Shown here: positions 17,718 through 27,968 of the stretch, piece by piece
Layout of the letters: every line of letters begins with the position of its first letter
Position numbering within the stretch: the first letter of the stretch is position 1
Assembly: GCF_003438995.1 (NCBI RefSeq)
Contig: NZ_QSUN01000001.1
Coordinates: 62,001 to 126,000, forward strand
Reading direction: 5' to 3'
Source: Bacteroides sp. OM05-12
GTDB lineage: Bacteria > Bacteroidota > Bacteroidia > Bacteroidales > Bacteroidaceae
DNA length: 64,000 nucleotides
Position numbers and translations under genes: made by a program
Notes under the pieces: model-generated
What the model was told of the DNA's origin: nothing
What the model saw: the letters and a program-made list of their open reading frames with translations, nothing else
Databases searched by the model: none

Positions 17718-20282
17718 TTAAAGATTCCAACCTTTTACAACAACCGGAGAGTTCAAGTTTACTTCCAATGTTTTTGACTCTTGCGGATTTAACCATATAT
17801 AGTTCTCTGATACGATTAGCTTATCCATTTGACCGGGAACTTCTAGATGTACCCCTATAGCCGGAAACTTCCCTTGATTAGTGATAGTTACCAAATTTCC
17901 ATGACGTTGTATACATACTTCAGTTTTAGGCATAGATAAAATAGAACCCGGACATACTTCATAATTAGTAAAATAATAATTACGATAAATACATCTATTA
18001 TCATAAATAATATCTACTAAAAAAAATAGTATAGATGATTTAGTAAACTGTCTATTTAAACTGATCTCACCTAGTTTTTTTACTGTATCCTCCCCCGTAC
18101 TTATAAAATCTTCCGTATAAACGGTATCAAGATGATCATTCAAAACTGAAACACTTACCTGATATTTTTCACCCTTCAATTTTGAATTATCGTCTAATAA
18201 AAAAACCGGGAGATTCACCTTCTGACTCGCAAGATTTGTCCTGTCAAATAATATCACCGCGGCCAATGGAGCAAACGATCTCTGAACAAAATAATGTAAA
18301 GGTTTAATGATTCCATAATAATCCACACATGACCAAGATAAACCTGGGTAATTATCATTCATCTTATAATATAAAGCTCCTGATGTGGAAGGCCATAAAG
18401 TACGTGCTCTTTCCAATGTGTGCCGCACTCCTACAACTTGTGCAAGTTGTGACCCCAAAATATAGCTCTCCATCGAATCTTTTGGCATAAAATAACCAGA
18501 ATACTGGGTTAATTTACCCATTTCCCCCATAGTACCAAAAATAGGAGTATGATGCACAAAATGACCATGTAATAATGGGGGCCATACATCTTTTTCTTCA
18601 TTTAAATATCTTTTTACCGTCTCTATATGAGGTAAAGAGGGTATGCCAAATTCTCCCCAAAAAGAGGCTGTCATATTTAAATTATGATTTAAATGAGCAC
18701 CATCCCACCAACAATCATAATTATGTTCACTTCCTCCCCATGCCTCACCACGATGAAAAGGTCGTGTCCCATCTAACTCAATACTTAACCTACCCATCAT
18801 ATCTATAGCCGGTCCAAAAGGCTTGTCTGATTCATTACCCGCTCCCCACATTATTAAAGACGGATGGTTTCGTAAACGCTTGGTATTTCTTTCTACTGTT
18901 TCCTGCAAGATTCCATATGGCTGTGTATTATGACTATTCCAGGCTGTAGGCCACTCTTGGATAACCATAATGCCATAAGCATCACAAAGCTCATAAAAAT
19001 CATTTGTCTCGGGCATACCTCCCCCCCAAGCCCTAAGCATTTGAATGTGTTGTTTTTTTGCTATTTGGAGGAAATGTTCATATTTACTACGTGAAAAATC
19101 CATTAACGCATCCATCGTACACCAACCGGTTCCTTTCACAAACATAGGTTTATCATTGATAACAAATGTCCAATTATACTGATCTTCTCTCATTCCACCT
19201 GGTAACGGATTCATCTGAATAGTACGGATTCCAAAAGAAGCCGTCACTTGAGCAGTTCTTCCTTCTCGTGGAATAAAACTCAAATTCATATTATATAGTG
19301 CCTGTTCACCCGTATCATTAGGCCACCACAAACGTGGATTTTTTACTTTAAAATTAAGATACAAGTTCTCTTCCTCGCTTTTACAATTTACTTTAAAACT
19401 AAAATATTGCTTTTCACCGTTAAAATTCTTTGGATAAACTTCTACATATAGAACACCCTGCAATGGTGATAAATTTTGCTTCAAATAAACAGCCAAACGC
19501 ATATTACCATTAAGATCACGCGTAGAAACAAAAGGATCTTTTATTTCTACATCAGCTTCTTCCGTTAGCCAAACACTACGCCAAATACCCAATGAAGGAA
19601 TTTGCGCATAATGCCATCCATATACACAATTAAAAACGACAGTATACTTCCAACTTTCATTCGCATTAGGAGGCCAATTACCAAAAAACATTTGCGGTAT
19701 GGCCTCTAATTTTACAATTAACGTGTTTTTCTCTTTAAGATATTTTCCTACGGAAAAATCTGGTCCACCAAACATTCCTTCATGTGTTCCTAAGAGTACA
19801 CCATTGAGCCAAGCCGTACATTTATTTGCAATTCCTCCAAAAGATAATCTAGCATTAACAGGAATCGTTTGAAGCTCAAAATCTCGTTTTAGCCACCATA
19901 TTTTATAAGATTGTTTTTCAGCAATAGAATCATTCTGACCGATATACGGATCCGGAATATATTGATTTTCAATTAATGCCGTATGTATGCTACCCGGTAT
20001 ATGAGCTGGCATACTATCATCCCAAGGAGCTAACAAACGCCCTTCGTTTGTCCCTCCTTCTGCCAGTTGCCAAACTCCATCCAACGAAACTTTAACTAAA
20101 TCAGAGATTTCAAATGAATTCAATTCGGTTTCAGACATATCTATTCCTGTCATTTCTATCGGAGAAGCTTTTGCAGCAAAACTATTACGATCAATTTCAT
20201 CCATTGACTTTTGCGCATTAACCACAGATTCAGAAATGAATAAAGCAATGATAAAAGTTATTCCTGTTTTTATAAATAGCAT
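17718..20282 (-). CDS. GH2 beta-mannosidase
   Basis: About 854 residues from the ATG at 20282, where a signal peptide (MLFIKTGITF...VVNAQ) begins; an upstream in-frame ATG at 20318 would place polar residues in front of it. The GH2 mannosidase pattern is visible: VWQLAEGG and HIPGSIHTALIEN near the N-terminus, the barrel with RAWGGGMPETNDFYELCD, the acid/base glutamate in WGAGNESDKP and the nucleophile in FWGEFGIPS. It would remove non-reducing terminal beta-linked mannose, probably in the periplasm. It lies between two GH5 lipoprotein genes and is one of two main reasons, with the GH130, to connect the locus to mannose-containing beta-glycans. Confidence 0.9.
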   Translation of the reverse strand: MLFIKTGITFIIALFISESVVNAQKSMDEIDRNSFAAKASPIEMTGIDMSETELNSFEISDLVKVSLDGVWQLAEGGTNEGRLLAPWDDSMPAHIPGSIHTALIENQYIPDPYIGQNDSIAEKQSYKIWWLKRDFELQTIPVNARLSFGGIANKCTAWLNGVLLGTHEGMFGGPDFSVGKYLKEKNTLIVKLEAIPQMFFGNWPPNANESWKYTVVFNCVYGWHYAQIPSLGIWRSVWLTEEADVEIKDPFVSTRDLNGNMRLAVYLKQNLSPLQGVLYVEVYPKNFNGEKQYFSFKVNCKSEEENLYLNFKVKNPRLWWPNDTGEQALYNMNLSFIPREGRTAQVTASFGIRTIQMNPLPGGMREDQYNWTFVINDKPMFVKGTGWCTMDALMDFSRSKYEHFLQIAKKQHIQMLRAWGGGMPETNDFYELCDAYGIMVIQEWPTAWNSHNTQPYGILQETVERNTKRLRNHPSLIMWGAGNESDKPFGPAIDMMGRLSIELDGTRPFHRGEAWGGSEHNYDCWWDGAHLNHNLNMTASFWGEFGIPSLPHIETVKRYLNEEKDVWPPLLHGHFVHHTPIFGTMGEMGKLTQYSGYFMPKDSMESYILGSQLAQVVGVRHTLERARTLWPSTSGALYYKMNDNYPGLSWSCVDYYGIIKPLHYFVQRSFAPLAAVILFDRTNLASQKVNLPVFLLDDNSKLKGEKYQVSVSVLNDHLDTVYTEDFISTGEDTVKKLGEISLNRQFTKSSILFFLVDIIYDNRCIYRNYYFTNYEVCPGSILSMPKTEVCIQRHGNLVTITNQGKFPAIGVHLEVPGQMDKLIVSENYIWLNPQESKTLEVNLNSPVVVKGWNL

Positions 20283-20429
20283 ATCCTTTTGTGTTTTATC
20301 AAATTCTCCTTGAAGCATTGCATTATTATTGCAAGAGTGTTAATTCATTACTACTGGAGCATTATTCAACGTTCCTTGAAGTATTTAACAACTCTTCAAG
20401 AAGAATCCTTACTATTCTAATATACCCTA

Positions 20430-21521
20430 TTACTGCCAGACACTTTTATATTTCAAAAGTATTTCCATTTGCGGACGATCTTTGGTATAGTTTTCTGTTG
20501 GCTGTATTGCTAATGGATAATCTCCCCAACGTGGTCCAGCAGACCAATATGTTCCATTTACCCCATTATCCTGCAAATACTTTAATGCCGCATCCAGAAT
20601 ATCTAACCAACGACCATCCTTATCCGGGACACCATATTCTCCAACAAATCCCCGTTTATTATTCTCTTGTAACCATTCAACAAAAGGTCTAAGGCGAGCT
20701 ACTCCTGTTTGAATATTTGCCCCATCCTCATCATAATCTTTAGCATAATTGCCGGATGTATCATGATCAAAATAAACATGTGCCTGAAATATCAAATTAT
20801 TACTGGGATCAATCAAATCTTTCAAATTATCACTAACTTCTTTCCAACGTTTGGCAGAGCTGAATTCGTCACCACTAACAACAATTGTAGTTTTCGTATC
20901 AACAGTTCGTATGGCATCAATACATGCTTGCGCAATATTAAACCAAGGTGTTGTCTTCAACATAGCATTGGGTTCATTCATAATATCATATCCCCATATG
21001 TTTTTATAATCCTTGAACTCCTTAGCTAGTTTTATCCATACATCACATAAATTTTCAATTGTGCAACGTGAATTACCAATGATCGCATATTGATTATTTT
21101 TTGAGTCTTTACCATCACAATAGATACAATAACGTCCAAAATTATGCATATCCAATAAAATCTGCATATTCCGTTCCTCTGCAGCCTTCACAAACAGTTT
21201 CATCTTCTCCAATTCTGTTGTATTCAATTCACCATTCATAGCCGGTTGAATACGTTCCCAACGAAAAGGAAAACGTATTAAATAAAGTCCTTTTGCTTTA
21301 AAATAATCAAGATCTTTTTCTGTCGGATATCCATAATGAGTTCCATCTATACCCGGATAAATACCACCAAATTCTGCTCCGGACAAATTGACACCAAAAT
21401 AAACTATTTTTTTCTCAGGCTTATTGCCACTATTTCCACCGGAATCCGGCTCTTCCGATTTGGAACAGGCAAAAAACAATAAAGAAATAATCAATGATAA
21501 CGACAATAAATTTTTAAACAT
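20430..21521 (-). CDS. GH5 endo-beta-1,4-glucanase-like lipoprotein (copy 2)
   Basis: 363 residues with a lipobox (LLFFAC, C19) followed by a flexible Ser/Gly/Pro/Glu linker of about 20 residues that would hold the enzyme away from the membrane. Catalytic residues are E183 in DIMNEPN and E295 in FVGEYGVP. It shares motifs such as LSGAEFGG, GIDGTHYGYPT and LIRFPFRWERIQ with the third copy at 38093, and the two are roughly 65% identical by eye. The gene is 75 bp after the glycan-binding protein gene and 148 bp before the beta-mannosidase gene, in the same operon. Confidence 0.9.
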   Translation of the reverse strand: MFKNLLSLSLIISLLFFACSKSEEPDSGGNSGNKPEKKIVYFGVNLSGAEFGGIYPGIDGTHYGYPTEKDLDYFKAKGLYLIRFPFRWERIQPAMNGELNTTELEKMKLFVKAAEERNMQILLDMHNFGRYCIYCDGKDSKNNQYAIIGNSRCTIENLCDVWIKLAKEFKDYKNIWGYDIMNEPNAMLKTTPWFNIAQACIDAIRTVDTKTTIVVSGDEFSSAKRWKEVSDNLKDLIDPSNNLIFQAHVYFDHDTSGNYAKDYDEDGANIQTGVARLRPFVEWLQENNKRGFVGEYGVPDKDGRWLDILDAALKYLQDNGVNGTYWSAGPRWGDYPLAIQPTENYTKDRPQMEILLKYKSVWQ

Positions 21522-21596
21522 ATCATAATCTTTTTAATGGTTTATCTAACAAAGAGAAAGCATGGCGATATGACATACCCTCGTTGTTATTACAAT

Positions 21597-22769
21597 TTAT
21601 TTATGCACAAACCTGAAATTACACATACTCAAATCAAAATCTTGTTCAGACTCCGGTGAAAATACAATTTTAAATGCTGTATTAGTAGTAGGGTCAATTG
21701 GATTTGGTAACATACCTTCCGTATCTGCACTAATACGTATGGTTTGCCATCTCCCATAAGTATTAACAGGTAAACCATCTTTAGCCGGATACCATCCATA
21801 ATCCCCCAAAATAATTCGACTTATAGAAGAAATAGGATATTTAACTCCTGTACAAATTTCAAACCTTAAATCATAAGAAGCCGGATTCGTAGCAACTTCA
21901 GCAGGGACTTTAATATATCCAGCCCACATCACCATCCATCCCCAAGCTTTTACAGAGTTATTAAAACGAATATATTTCCCTCCTTTCGTCAAAGGTTCAG
22001 GCTGTCCGCTCAATGTTCCGTCACACAAAAAATTAACAGGAGCATCAGGAAATTGGCTGGAATGAGTAAATGCTCCTTCACCTGGCCAATTATTAAAATC
22101 AAATAACTGAGAAATACCAGAATCCATATATGACAACTCTATTGGTAACTCCATATTGGAACCCTTAATAGACACCCTTGAATTAGCAGGTGCATTAGCC
22201 GGAATCTGTATCGTTAATTCCGTACGGGTTGCGCCAATAACATTAACAGGTATATCTCCTATATTCACAACTGCTTCCTCAACAGTAATTCCATAAAGAT
22301 CAAAATTATCTCCGGAAACAGTTGTTGTATCACCTGGTTGTGCAAACTCATTCTTAAGCCCTTCTATTCTCAAATCCGGAATAGACACAACAAAGGGCAC
22401 AGTCGTACTTCCATGTTCGGTGGTAATATAGATCTTATTCGTAACTTCTTTGGGAAGAACACGCGGAACAGGCGCAAGTAACATGTCATAATGTGAATAA
22501 ATATCTTTTCTATCAACCTCTATATCATTGAACTTAAGAGAGACTACATCTCCCAAATTTGTACCTTCTATTCGTACAATATCTTCAAAGTTTGCTCCAT
22601 CAATAGAAAATTCCGCATCTTTTGCTAATACGATTTTTTCAACAGCGGGAGCAGCGGTAGACGGTCGATTCTCTTTTGCTTTTAAGTCAGCAATCTCAAC
22701 AATATCCGTACAAGACACAAAAATAAATACTGATATTACCAATAGAACCAAATATTCAATCTTTTTCAT
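21597..22769 (-). CDS. Surface glycan-binding lipoprotein (SGBP-B type, IPT/TIG domains)
   Basis: 390 residues with lipobox cysteine C20 (IFVSC). At least two IPT/TIG-like immunoglobulin folds follow (for example DIVRIEGTNLGDVVSLKFN and TTTVSGDNFDLYGI). The C-terminal domain of about 180 residues is rich in aromatic residues (WGWMVMWAGYIKVP, YGWYPAKDG) that could stack on sugars. This architecture and its position just after susD fit the second surface glycan-binding protein of Bacteroides loci, which holds polysaccharide at the cell surface for SusC/SusD import. Ligand specificity cannot be read directly. Confidence 0.88.
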   Translation of the reverse strand: MKKIEYLVLLVISVFIFVSCTDIVEIADLKAKENRPSTAAPAVEKIVLAKDAEFSIDGANFEDIVRIEGTNLGDVVSLKFNDIEVDRKDIYSHYDMLLAPVPRVLPKEVTNKIYITTEHGSTTVPFVVSIPDLRIEGLKNEFAQPGDTTTVSGDNFDLYGITVEEAVVNIGDIPVNVIGATRTELTIQIPANAPANSRVSIKGSNMELPIELSYMDSGISQLFDFNNWPGEGAFTHSSQFPDAPVNFLCDGTLSGQPEPLTKGGKYIRFNNSVKAWGWMVMWAGYIKVPAEVATNPASYDLRFEICTGVKYPISSISRIILGDYGWYPAKDGLPVNTYGRWQTIRISADTEGMLPNPIDPTTNTAFKIVFSPESEQDFDLSMCNFRFVHK

Positions 22770-22800
22770 AATTTGTCCTTTTTAATAGTTACTCTCATAA

Positions 22801-24564
22801 TTAATCCCATCCTGGATTATTTTCACTAATACCCTGATTCGTTAATATTTCAAGAGTGGGTATCGGAAATAATAAATGTTTATTTGAACGTTGTTTTACA
22901 TTATTGGCCTCATCCATACCACCAAGTGCATTCATTGCTTTCAAATAAATACCCCAACGTATTAAATCCCAACGTCGGTCTCCCTCCATTGCCAACTCCA
23001 TAGCACGTTCTTCAAGAATCGCAGACCGCAAACTTTCCTTGTCTGGGAAGTTTACTAATTCTTTAGAAGTCGCATTACTACGATTCCGTACATTATTCAA
23101 AGCATTTACAGCTTCTTGTGTCGGTCCATTAACTTCATTAGATGCTTCGGCAAAAATCAACACAACATCAGCATAACGCAAAAATGGATAATTTGCATCT
23201 GTACGCTGTTGTGTCTGATCCGTTATTTGCTGTAAATATTTAGTAGTAAACGCAAAGAACTGTTCCGAGCCAGCTTCATCACATCTCCATCCAGCCGTTA
23301 CCTTAGCATTATCAAACGGAGGTTCTTTAGACTCTACCATACGTTGCCATTTGCCAAAATTAGGATAATAAGACCCTCCTCCCCAACTAGTGTCAGAGTT
23401 CTCACGAATCCAACAATGCAAAACTCCTTTATCTATGCGATAATCTTTTTCTTCAAATAGTAAATACCAGTGTTTTCTACATCCTACAGTTAAACTATTA
23501 TCAATATTACCTGCTGCATTTAATTTTCCACAATAATGATAACTAAACAAAGTACCATACAATTCATCACCGGATTTAGATTGCAAACTGAATAAATGTT
23601 CACTACATGTTTTCCCAGATGAAGACCAGATCAAATCATAAGATTCCAATTTATGATTGCCATACAAACCTCTTATAATATCTCCCGCTATTTGATATGC
23701 AAAACTATAATATTCATTGGACGAAAACTTCTCATATCCTGCCACTTGATCTTTAGCAAAGATAGTAGGCACCGGTTCAGTATAAACTTTAGTCATAGTC
23801 CCATTTACATTTTGTAAGACAAACGGCACACCAGTTTTAACTGTAATGCTTTCTCCCTTTTGCATGGAAGCTGAACCTATTGTCGCATATACTTTAGCCA
23901 ACAAACCAGCTGCAGTTGCTGCACAAATTCTTCCTGGTTTAAAATTGCTATCTGTATTTTTATAAATCATATCTTTAGCTTCCTTAAGTAAAGGTATAAT
24001 GGTTTCCGTATAAACTTGCTCAATAGGGACACGCGGGCTATTAGTGTATTGTCCCGATTCATTCACACTCACAGAATAAACAGGTACTGCTCCATAAGCA
24101 CGTACTAAATAAAAATATGCCCATGCTTTCATGAAATAACATTCACCTAATACATTTCTTCTATGCGCTTCTGTCACATTTTTCAATTTATTAATCTCAA
24201 AAATAGCGATATTAGCACGATTTATCAATGCATACATCCCATTCCATAGAGCATCAGCCTGCCCATCTCCTCCCTGGAAATTACCACTACCAAATTGGCT
24301 AAACTGCCATACAGCACCAGAGATATAATCACAATCATAGTCTAACGGACGAGGAAAGCTACCATAACGGAACATTGATTCATGTAGCGTATTATACACT
24401 CCGACTACCCACATGTCAGCACCATTATCGGAATCTTCTACATCATCCGGACTAATGAAATCAAAAGGTTTTTCTTCCAACATGCTCTCACAAGATGTTA
24501 TTAATGGAGTCGACAATACACTCCCCAATAATATCAGATATAAAAAAATATATTTCTTTTTCAT
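22801..24564 (-). CDS. SusD/RagB-family glycan-binding lipoprotein
   Basis: 587 residues with a lipoprotein signal (LITSC, C25). The helical TPR-like fold of SusD is recognisable: an N-terminal segment with WNGMYALINRANIAI, then CYFMKAWAYFYLVRAYG, and a C-terminal region with FLRYADVVLIFAEASNEV and ERAMELAMEGDRRWDLIRWG that closes the family pattern. It works as the lid on the SusC transporter at the outer-membrane surface. It is 12 bp downstream of susC and 31 bp before the next binding-protein gene, firmly within the operon. Confidence 0.95.
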   Translation of the reverse strand: MKKKYIFLYLILLGSVLSTPLITSCESMLEEKPFDFISPDDVEDSDNGADMWVVGVYNTLHESMFRYGSFPRPLDYDCDYISGAVWQFSQFGSGNFQGGDGQADALWNGMYALINRANIAIFEINKLKNVTEAHRRNVLGECYFMKAWAYFYLVRAYGAVPVYSVSVNESGQYTNSPRVPIEQVYTETIIPLLKEAKDMIYKNTDSNFKPGRICAATAAGLLAKVYATIGSASMQKGESITVKTGVPFVLQNVNGTMTKVYTEPVPTIFAKDQVAGYEKFSSNEYYSFAYQIAGDIIRGLYGNHKLESYDLIWSSSGKTCSEHLFSLQSKSGDELYGTLFSYHYCGKLNAAGNIDNSLTVGCRKHWYLLFEEKDYRIDKGVLHCWIRENSDTSWGGGSYYPNFGKWQRMVESKEPPFDNAKVTAGWRCDEAGSEQFFAFTTKYLQQITDQTQQRTDANYPFLRYADVVLIFAEASNEVNGPTQEAVNALNNVRNRSNATSKELVNFPDKESLRSAILEERAMELAMEGDRRWDLIRWGIYLKAMNALGGMDEANNVKQRSNKHLLFPIPTLEILTNQGISENNPGWD

Positions 24565-24576
24565 CGTTATTCAGAA

Positions 24577-27500
24577 TTATAGTGTTAATTTAAAACCGAT
24601 CGAATATGTCCGGCTACTTGGATAAGAAAATATATCGACTCCCCTTCTGGATGCGTCCGAACCGAAAGCATTAACATCCGGATCAAACCAACTATATCCA
24701 GTAATTGTGAATACATTAGTTATTGTTCCAAATAAAGATAAATCACTAATACCTTTAATTACAGGACCGAAATTATAATTCAAATTAATTGTTTTGAGTC
24801 TAAAATATGAACCATCTTCTACATATCTATCTGAAAGTTTCATATCACGGGTCATAGCAGTAGTTACCCGAGGCCATTTAGCTATAGCCACATTTTCAGG
24901 AGTCCAACGAGTATCATAAGCATCCTGAGTAATATTAGCAATACTACTCATCCCAATATTAGTTAGATTACCATTAAAAATATCATTCCCATAAGTTCCC
25001 TGAAAGAATAAGCCCAAAGAAAGACCTTTCCATCGCAAATTAGCATTTATACCATAAATAAAATCAGGATTAGTATTACCTATCACAGCACGATCTTCAG
25101 TTGTTATTTGTCCATCATCATTTTTATCCAGATATTTAATCTCACCTACCATACGGCGCGCTTCATCATCAGATACTTTTGCATAAATAGGATCCGCCCG
25201 GACTTCTGCTATATTATCATAAAATCCATCTTCAATATATCCAAAGATAGTCCCGATAGGTAAACCATTCCGTTGTAAAAAGACCTCTTTTGCACTGTAC
25301 CACAATTGATTTGCATATTGGTCGGCTTGTAGCCCTCCAATTTTATTCTGATTAAATGAAATGTTTCCATCAAAATCTAAGGACCAGTCTTTCGTACTCA
25401 TTGCAGTTACTTTAGCTGTAATCTCGAGACCTTTATTGGTTACATGACCAAAGTTGGTCCACATAGTGCCGTATCCAGTACTACCTGGAATCGAAATGTT
25501 TTGTAGTAAATTCTTTGTCTTCTTATAATAATAGTTTGCAGAGAGAGAAATACGATTACTCCAGAACCCCATATCAAGCCCAACATTATATTGGTCTGTT
25601 GTTTCCCATTTTAGCTTATCATTCAATGGCCCTTTATAGATTTGTCCAGCAAAACCACTTGACAAAGTTCCATCCAAAGGATAATTCGCCGTTGTTAGCG
25701 ATGACATAGTCTGATAGCTGCTAATAGCTTGATTACCAGTCTGACCATAACTAAAACGTACTTTTAAATTGCTAAATATATTCAATCTCTTAATAAATTC
25801 CTCTTCAGAAATAACCCAAGCCATTGCTCCTGACGCAAAATTCGCAAATTTATTTCCCGAAGCAAAACGGCTTGAACCATCCCGGCGGAAAGATGCAGTA
25901 AAAATATAACGATCCATCAAAGTATAGTTAGCACGTCCCAATAATGATACAAGTATAGCTTGCCCTCGATAACTAGTAGGAGATTCAACATTTAAAGCTT
26001 GACTCATATCAAAATCCTGTGTAATATCAGTAGGAAAATTAGAAGCATTCATCGCTTTGCCTCCCCAATCAGACTTTTCATAAGTAAATCCGGCAACAAT
26101 ATTTAAACGATGTTTTTTATTAAAACTTTTATCAAAAGTCAACAATGATTCTGCAGTCAGATTCTGCCAAAAATTATCGCTTTTACCAGCACGACCATTA
26201 GATGCTTTCCCCTCACCTGTTTCTCTATTATAATAAGTAGCACGATCATTCACAGAATAACTAATCCCTAGATTCTGACGAAATTTAAGGCAGTCAAGTA
26301 ATGCTATTTCAGCAAATGCTGATGAAAAAACATTTATTGATTTTAACTCGTCCTTAGCCGTATTCACATAGGTTCGGGGATTAGCAGATAACCACGAATA
26401 GGTATCATCTTCCGTTTTATCTCCCACATATAATGTCGGTAAGTACAGCATTGCAGAACGAATGATACTATAATCATACGCATTCGATTTAGCGAAATTT
26501 GTTACCGAGCGAGTAAAATTAATATTCAGTCCTGTATTTAACCAAGATTTCACATGGCTACCCACATTAGCCCGAACCGCAAAACGATCATAGCCTGAAT
26601 GTTTTATAATACCACTTTGATCTGTATAGTTTCCAGAAAAAGCATAATTACTTTTTTCATTACCACCTGATACACTTAGATTATATTCCTGAGTCATCGC
26701 ATTTTGTAATATCTCATCCATCCAATTTGTTCCTTCTACCCATTCTTTATTCCCATATTCATCTTCACGGTATCCTGGTTTTAAATAATCTTCAGGAGAT
26801 GCATAATATTTCCCAGAACCCGGTACTATATTGTTATTTTCATCACGACGATAATTCCACGCACCTCTATATGGCAAGTAAGAATAAGGAAGATTATCAT
26901 ATACCGCACCGTTAATAGTACCTTCATTAACATAATTTGCATATGTATAAGCATCCAACATCTTAATTGATTTTGATATTTTAGATAAACCAAAATTTGC
27001 AGTAAATTCAACTTTTGCATCACCTGCTTTACCTCTTTTTGTAGTAATAAGCACAACACCGTTAGCGCCACGAGAGCCATAAATCGCAGTAGCCGAAGCA
27101 TCTTTCAATATATCAATGGATTCAATATCATTAGGATTAATTAATGAAAGCGGATTGGTCGTAGAGTTATTTCCGTCATTAGCTTTACTGGTCGGCGTTT
27201 CTCCTGTTTCAAACGGAATTCCGTCCACTATATACAAAGGCTGAGAATTTGTTGAAAATGAATTCGCTCCACGAATAGTAATACTAACTCCTGAACCAGG
27301 GGCGCCATCACTCTGATTTACTTGCACGCCAGCAAGTTTGCCTTGCAAGGCTTGTGAAATATTAGTCGGATTCCCCTGCATCAGATCATCACTTTTGATA
27401 GAAGCAACTGCCCCCGAAAGATCTTTTTTCCTCATAGTACCATAGCCTACCACTACAACTTCATCCAACAATTTGGCTTCATCTTTCAAAGAAATATTAA

Positions 27501-27828
27501 TAATCTTACGATTACCAACTATTATTTCCTCTGTTTTATAACCGATAAATGAAAATTGAAGCACAGATTTAGCACTTGCTACTTTAATAGAATAATTACC
27601 ATTAACATCAGTAATAGTACCATTACTGCCTCTCACACCCAGTTCAATCACATTAACACCTGGTATAGGCTCACCTGAATCATCATTAACTGTTCCCCTA
27701 ATCTCAATATTAGCCGCTACTGCAGTAATATTAGAAATCCAAAATATAGTCAAAAACAGCCAAATCGTTTTTTGCTCTTTTAACGTTCGCATTTTGAAAC
27801 GGGAAAAAGAAAAAAAGTTCTTTCTCAT
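24577..27828 (-). CDS. SusC/RagA-family TonB-dependent outer-membrane transporter
   Basis: 1083 residues. After the signal region comes a carboxypeptidase-regulatory-like domain (about 43-120: IRGTVNDDSGEPIPGVNV), then a TonB-box-like stretch (LDEVVVVGYGTMRKKDL), the plug with SGVSITIRGANSF and PLYIVDGIPF, and a long beta-barrel ending in the SusC-typical FWISN-free C-terminus YSIGFKLTL with terminal hydrophobic strands. It imports oligosaccharides across the outer membrane together with SusD. As the first gene of the operon it lies beneath a promoter element and a dyad motif at 27906-27964. The N-terminus has an additional ATG (residue 13) ahead of the hydrophobic signal, so the start is uncertain by 12 codons. 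Confidence 0.95.
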   Translation of the reverse strand: MRKNFFSFSRFKMRTLKEQKTIWLFLTIFWISNITAVAANIEIRGTVNDDSGEPIPGVNVIELGVRGSNGTITDVNGNYSIKVASAKSVLQFSFIGYKTEEIIVGNRKIINISLKDEAKLLDEVVVVGYGTMRKKDLSGAVASIKSDDLMQGNPTNISQALQGKLAGVQVNQSDGAPGSGVSITIRGANSFSTNSQPLYIVDGIPFETGETPTSKANDGNNSTTNPLSLINPNDIESIDILKDASATAIYGSRGANGVVLITTKRGKAGDAKVEFTANFGLSKISKSIKMLDAYTYANYVNEGTINGAVYDNLPYSYLPYRGAWNYRRDENNNIVPGSGKYYASPEDYLKPGYREDEYGNKEWVEGTNWMDEILQNAMTQEYNLSVSGGNEKSNYAFSGNYTDQSGIIKHSGYDRFAVRANVGSHVKSWLNTGLNINFTRSVTNFAKSNAYDYSIIRSAMLYLPTLYVGDKTEDDTYSWLSANPRTYVNTAKDELKSINVFSSAFAEIALLDCLKFRQNLGISYSVNDRATYYNRETGEGKASNGRAGKSDNFWQNLTAESLLTFDKSFNKKHRLNIVAGFTYEKSDWGGKAMNASNFPTDITQDFDMSQALNVESPTSYRGQAILVSLLGRANYTLMDRYIFTASFRRDGSSRFASGNKFANFASGAMAWVISEEEFIKRLNIFSNLKVRFSYGQTGNQAISSYQTMSSLTTANYPLDGTLSSGFAGQIYKGPLNDKLKWETTDQYNVGLDMGFWSNRISLSANYYYKKTKNLLQNISIPGSTGYGTMWTNFGHVTNKGLEITAKVTAMSTKDWSLDFDGNISFNQNKIGGLQADQYANQLWYSAKEVFLQRNGLPIGTIFGYIEDGFYDNIAEVRADPIYAKVSDDEARRMVGEIKYLDKNDDGQITTEDRAVIGNTNPDFIYGINANLRWKGLSLGLFFQGTYGNDIFNGNLTNIGMSSIANITQDAYDTRWTPENVAIAKWPRVTTAMTRDMKLSDRYVEDGSYFRLKTINLNYNFGPVIKGISDLSLFGTITNVFTITGYSWFDPDVNAFGSDASRRGVDIFSYPSSRTYSIGFKLTL

Positions 27829-27905
27829 TTTTATTAAATTTAAAATTAACTTTAATAGGAATTCTCTTTTAATTTACACAAAAATCAAAACATTTTAATT
27901 ATGGA

Positions 27906-27964
27906 CAAAACTAATAAGTCATCAGTATAATTAATTTATCTTATTCAACCAATACTGATACTTT
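27906..27964 (-). promoter_or_regulatory. susC promoter region with inverted and repeated motif
   Basis: The minus strand has TAGTTTTG (27913-27906), a TAnnTTTG match, 78 bp before the susC ATG. Upstream lie ATCAGTAT (27921-27928) and ATACTGAT (27952-27959) as an inverted pair with a 23-bp spacer. The larger word AATACTGATACTTT (27951-27964) recurs exactly at 29031-29044. The layout suggests a regulator site flanking the -33 position. Confidence 0.5.
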
Positions 27965-27968
27965 GCGA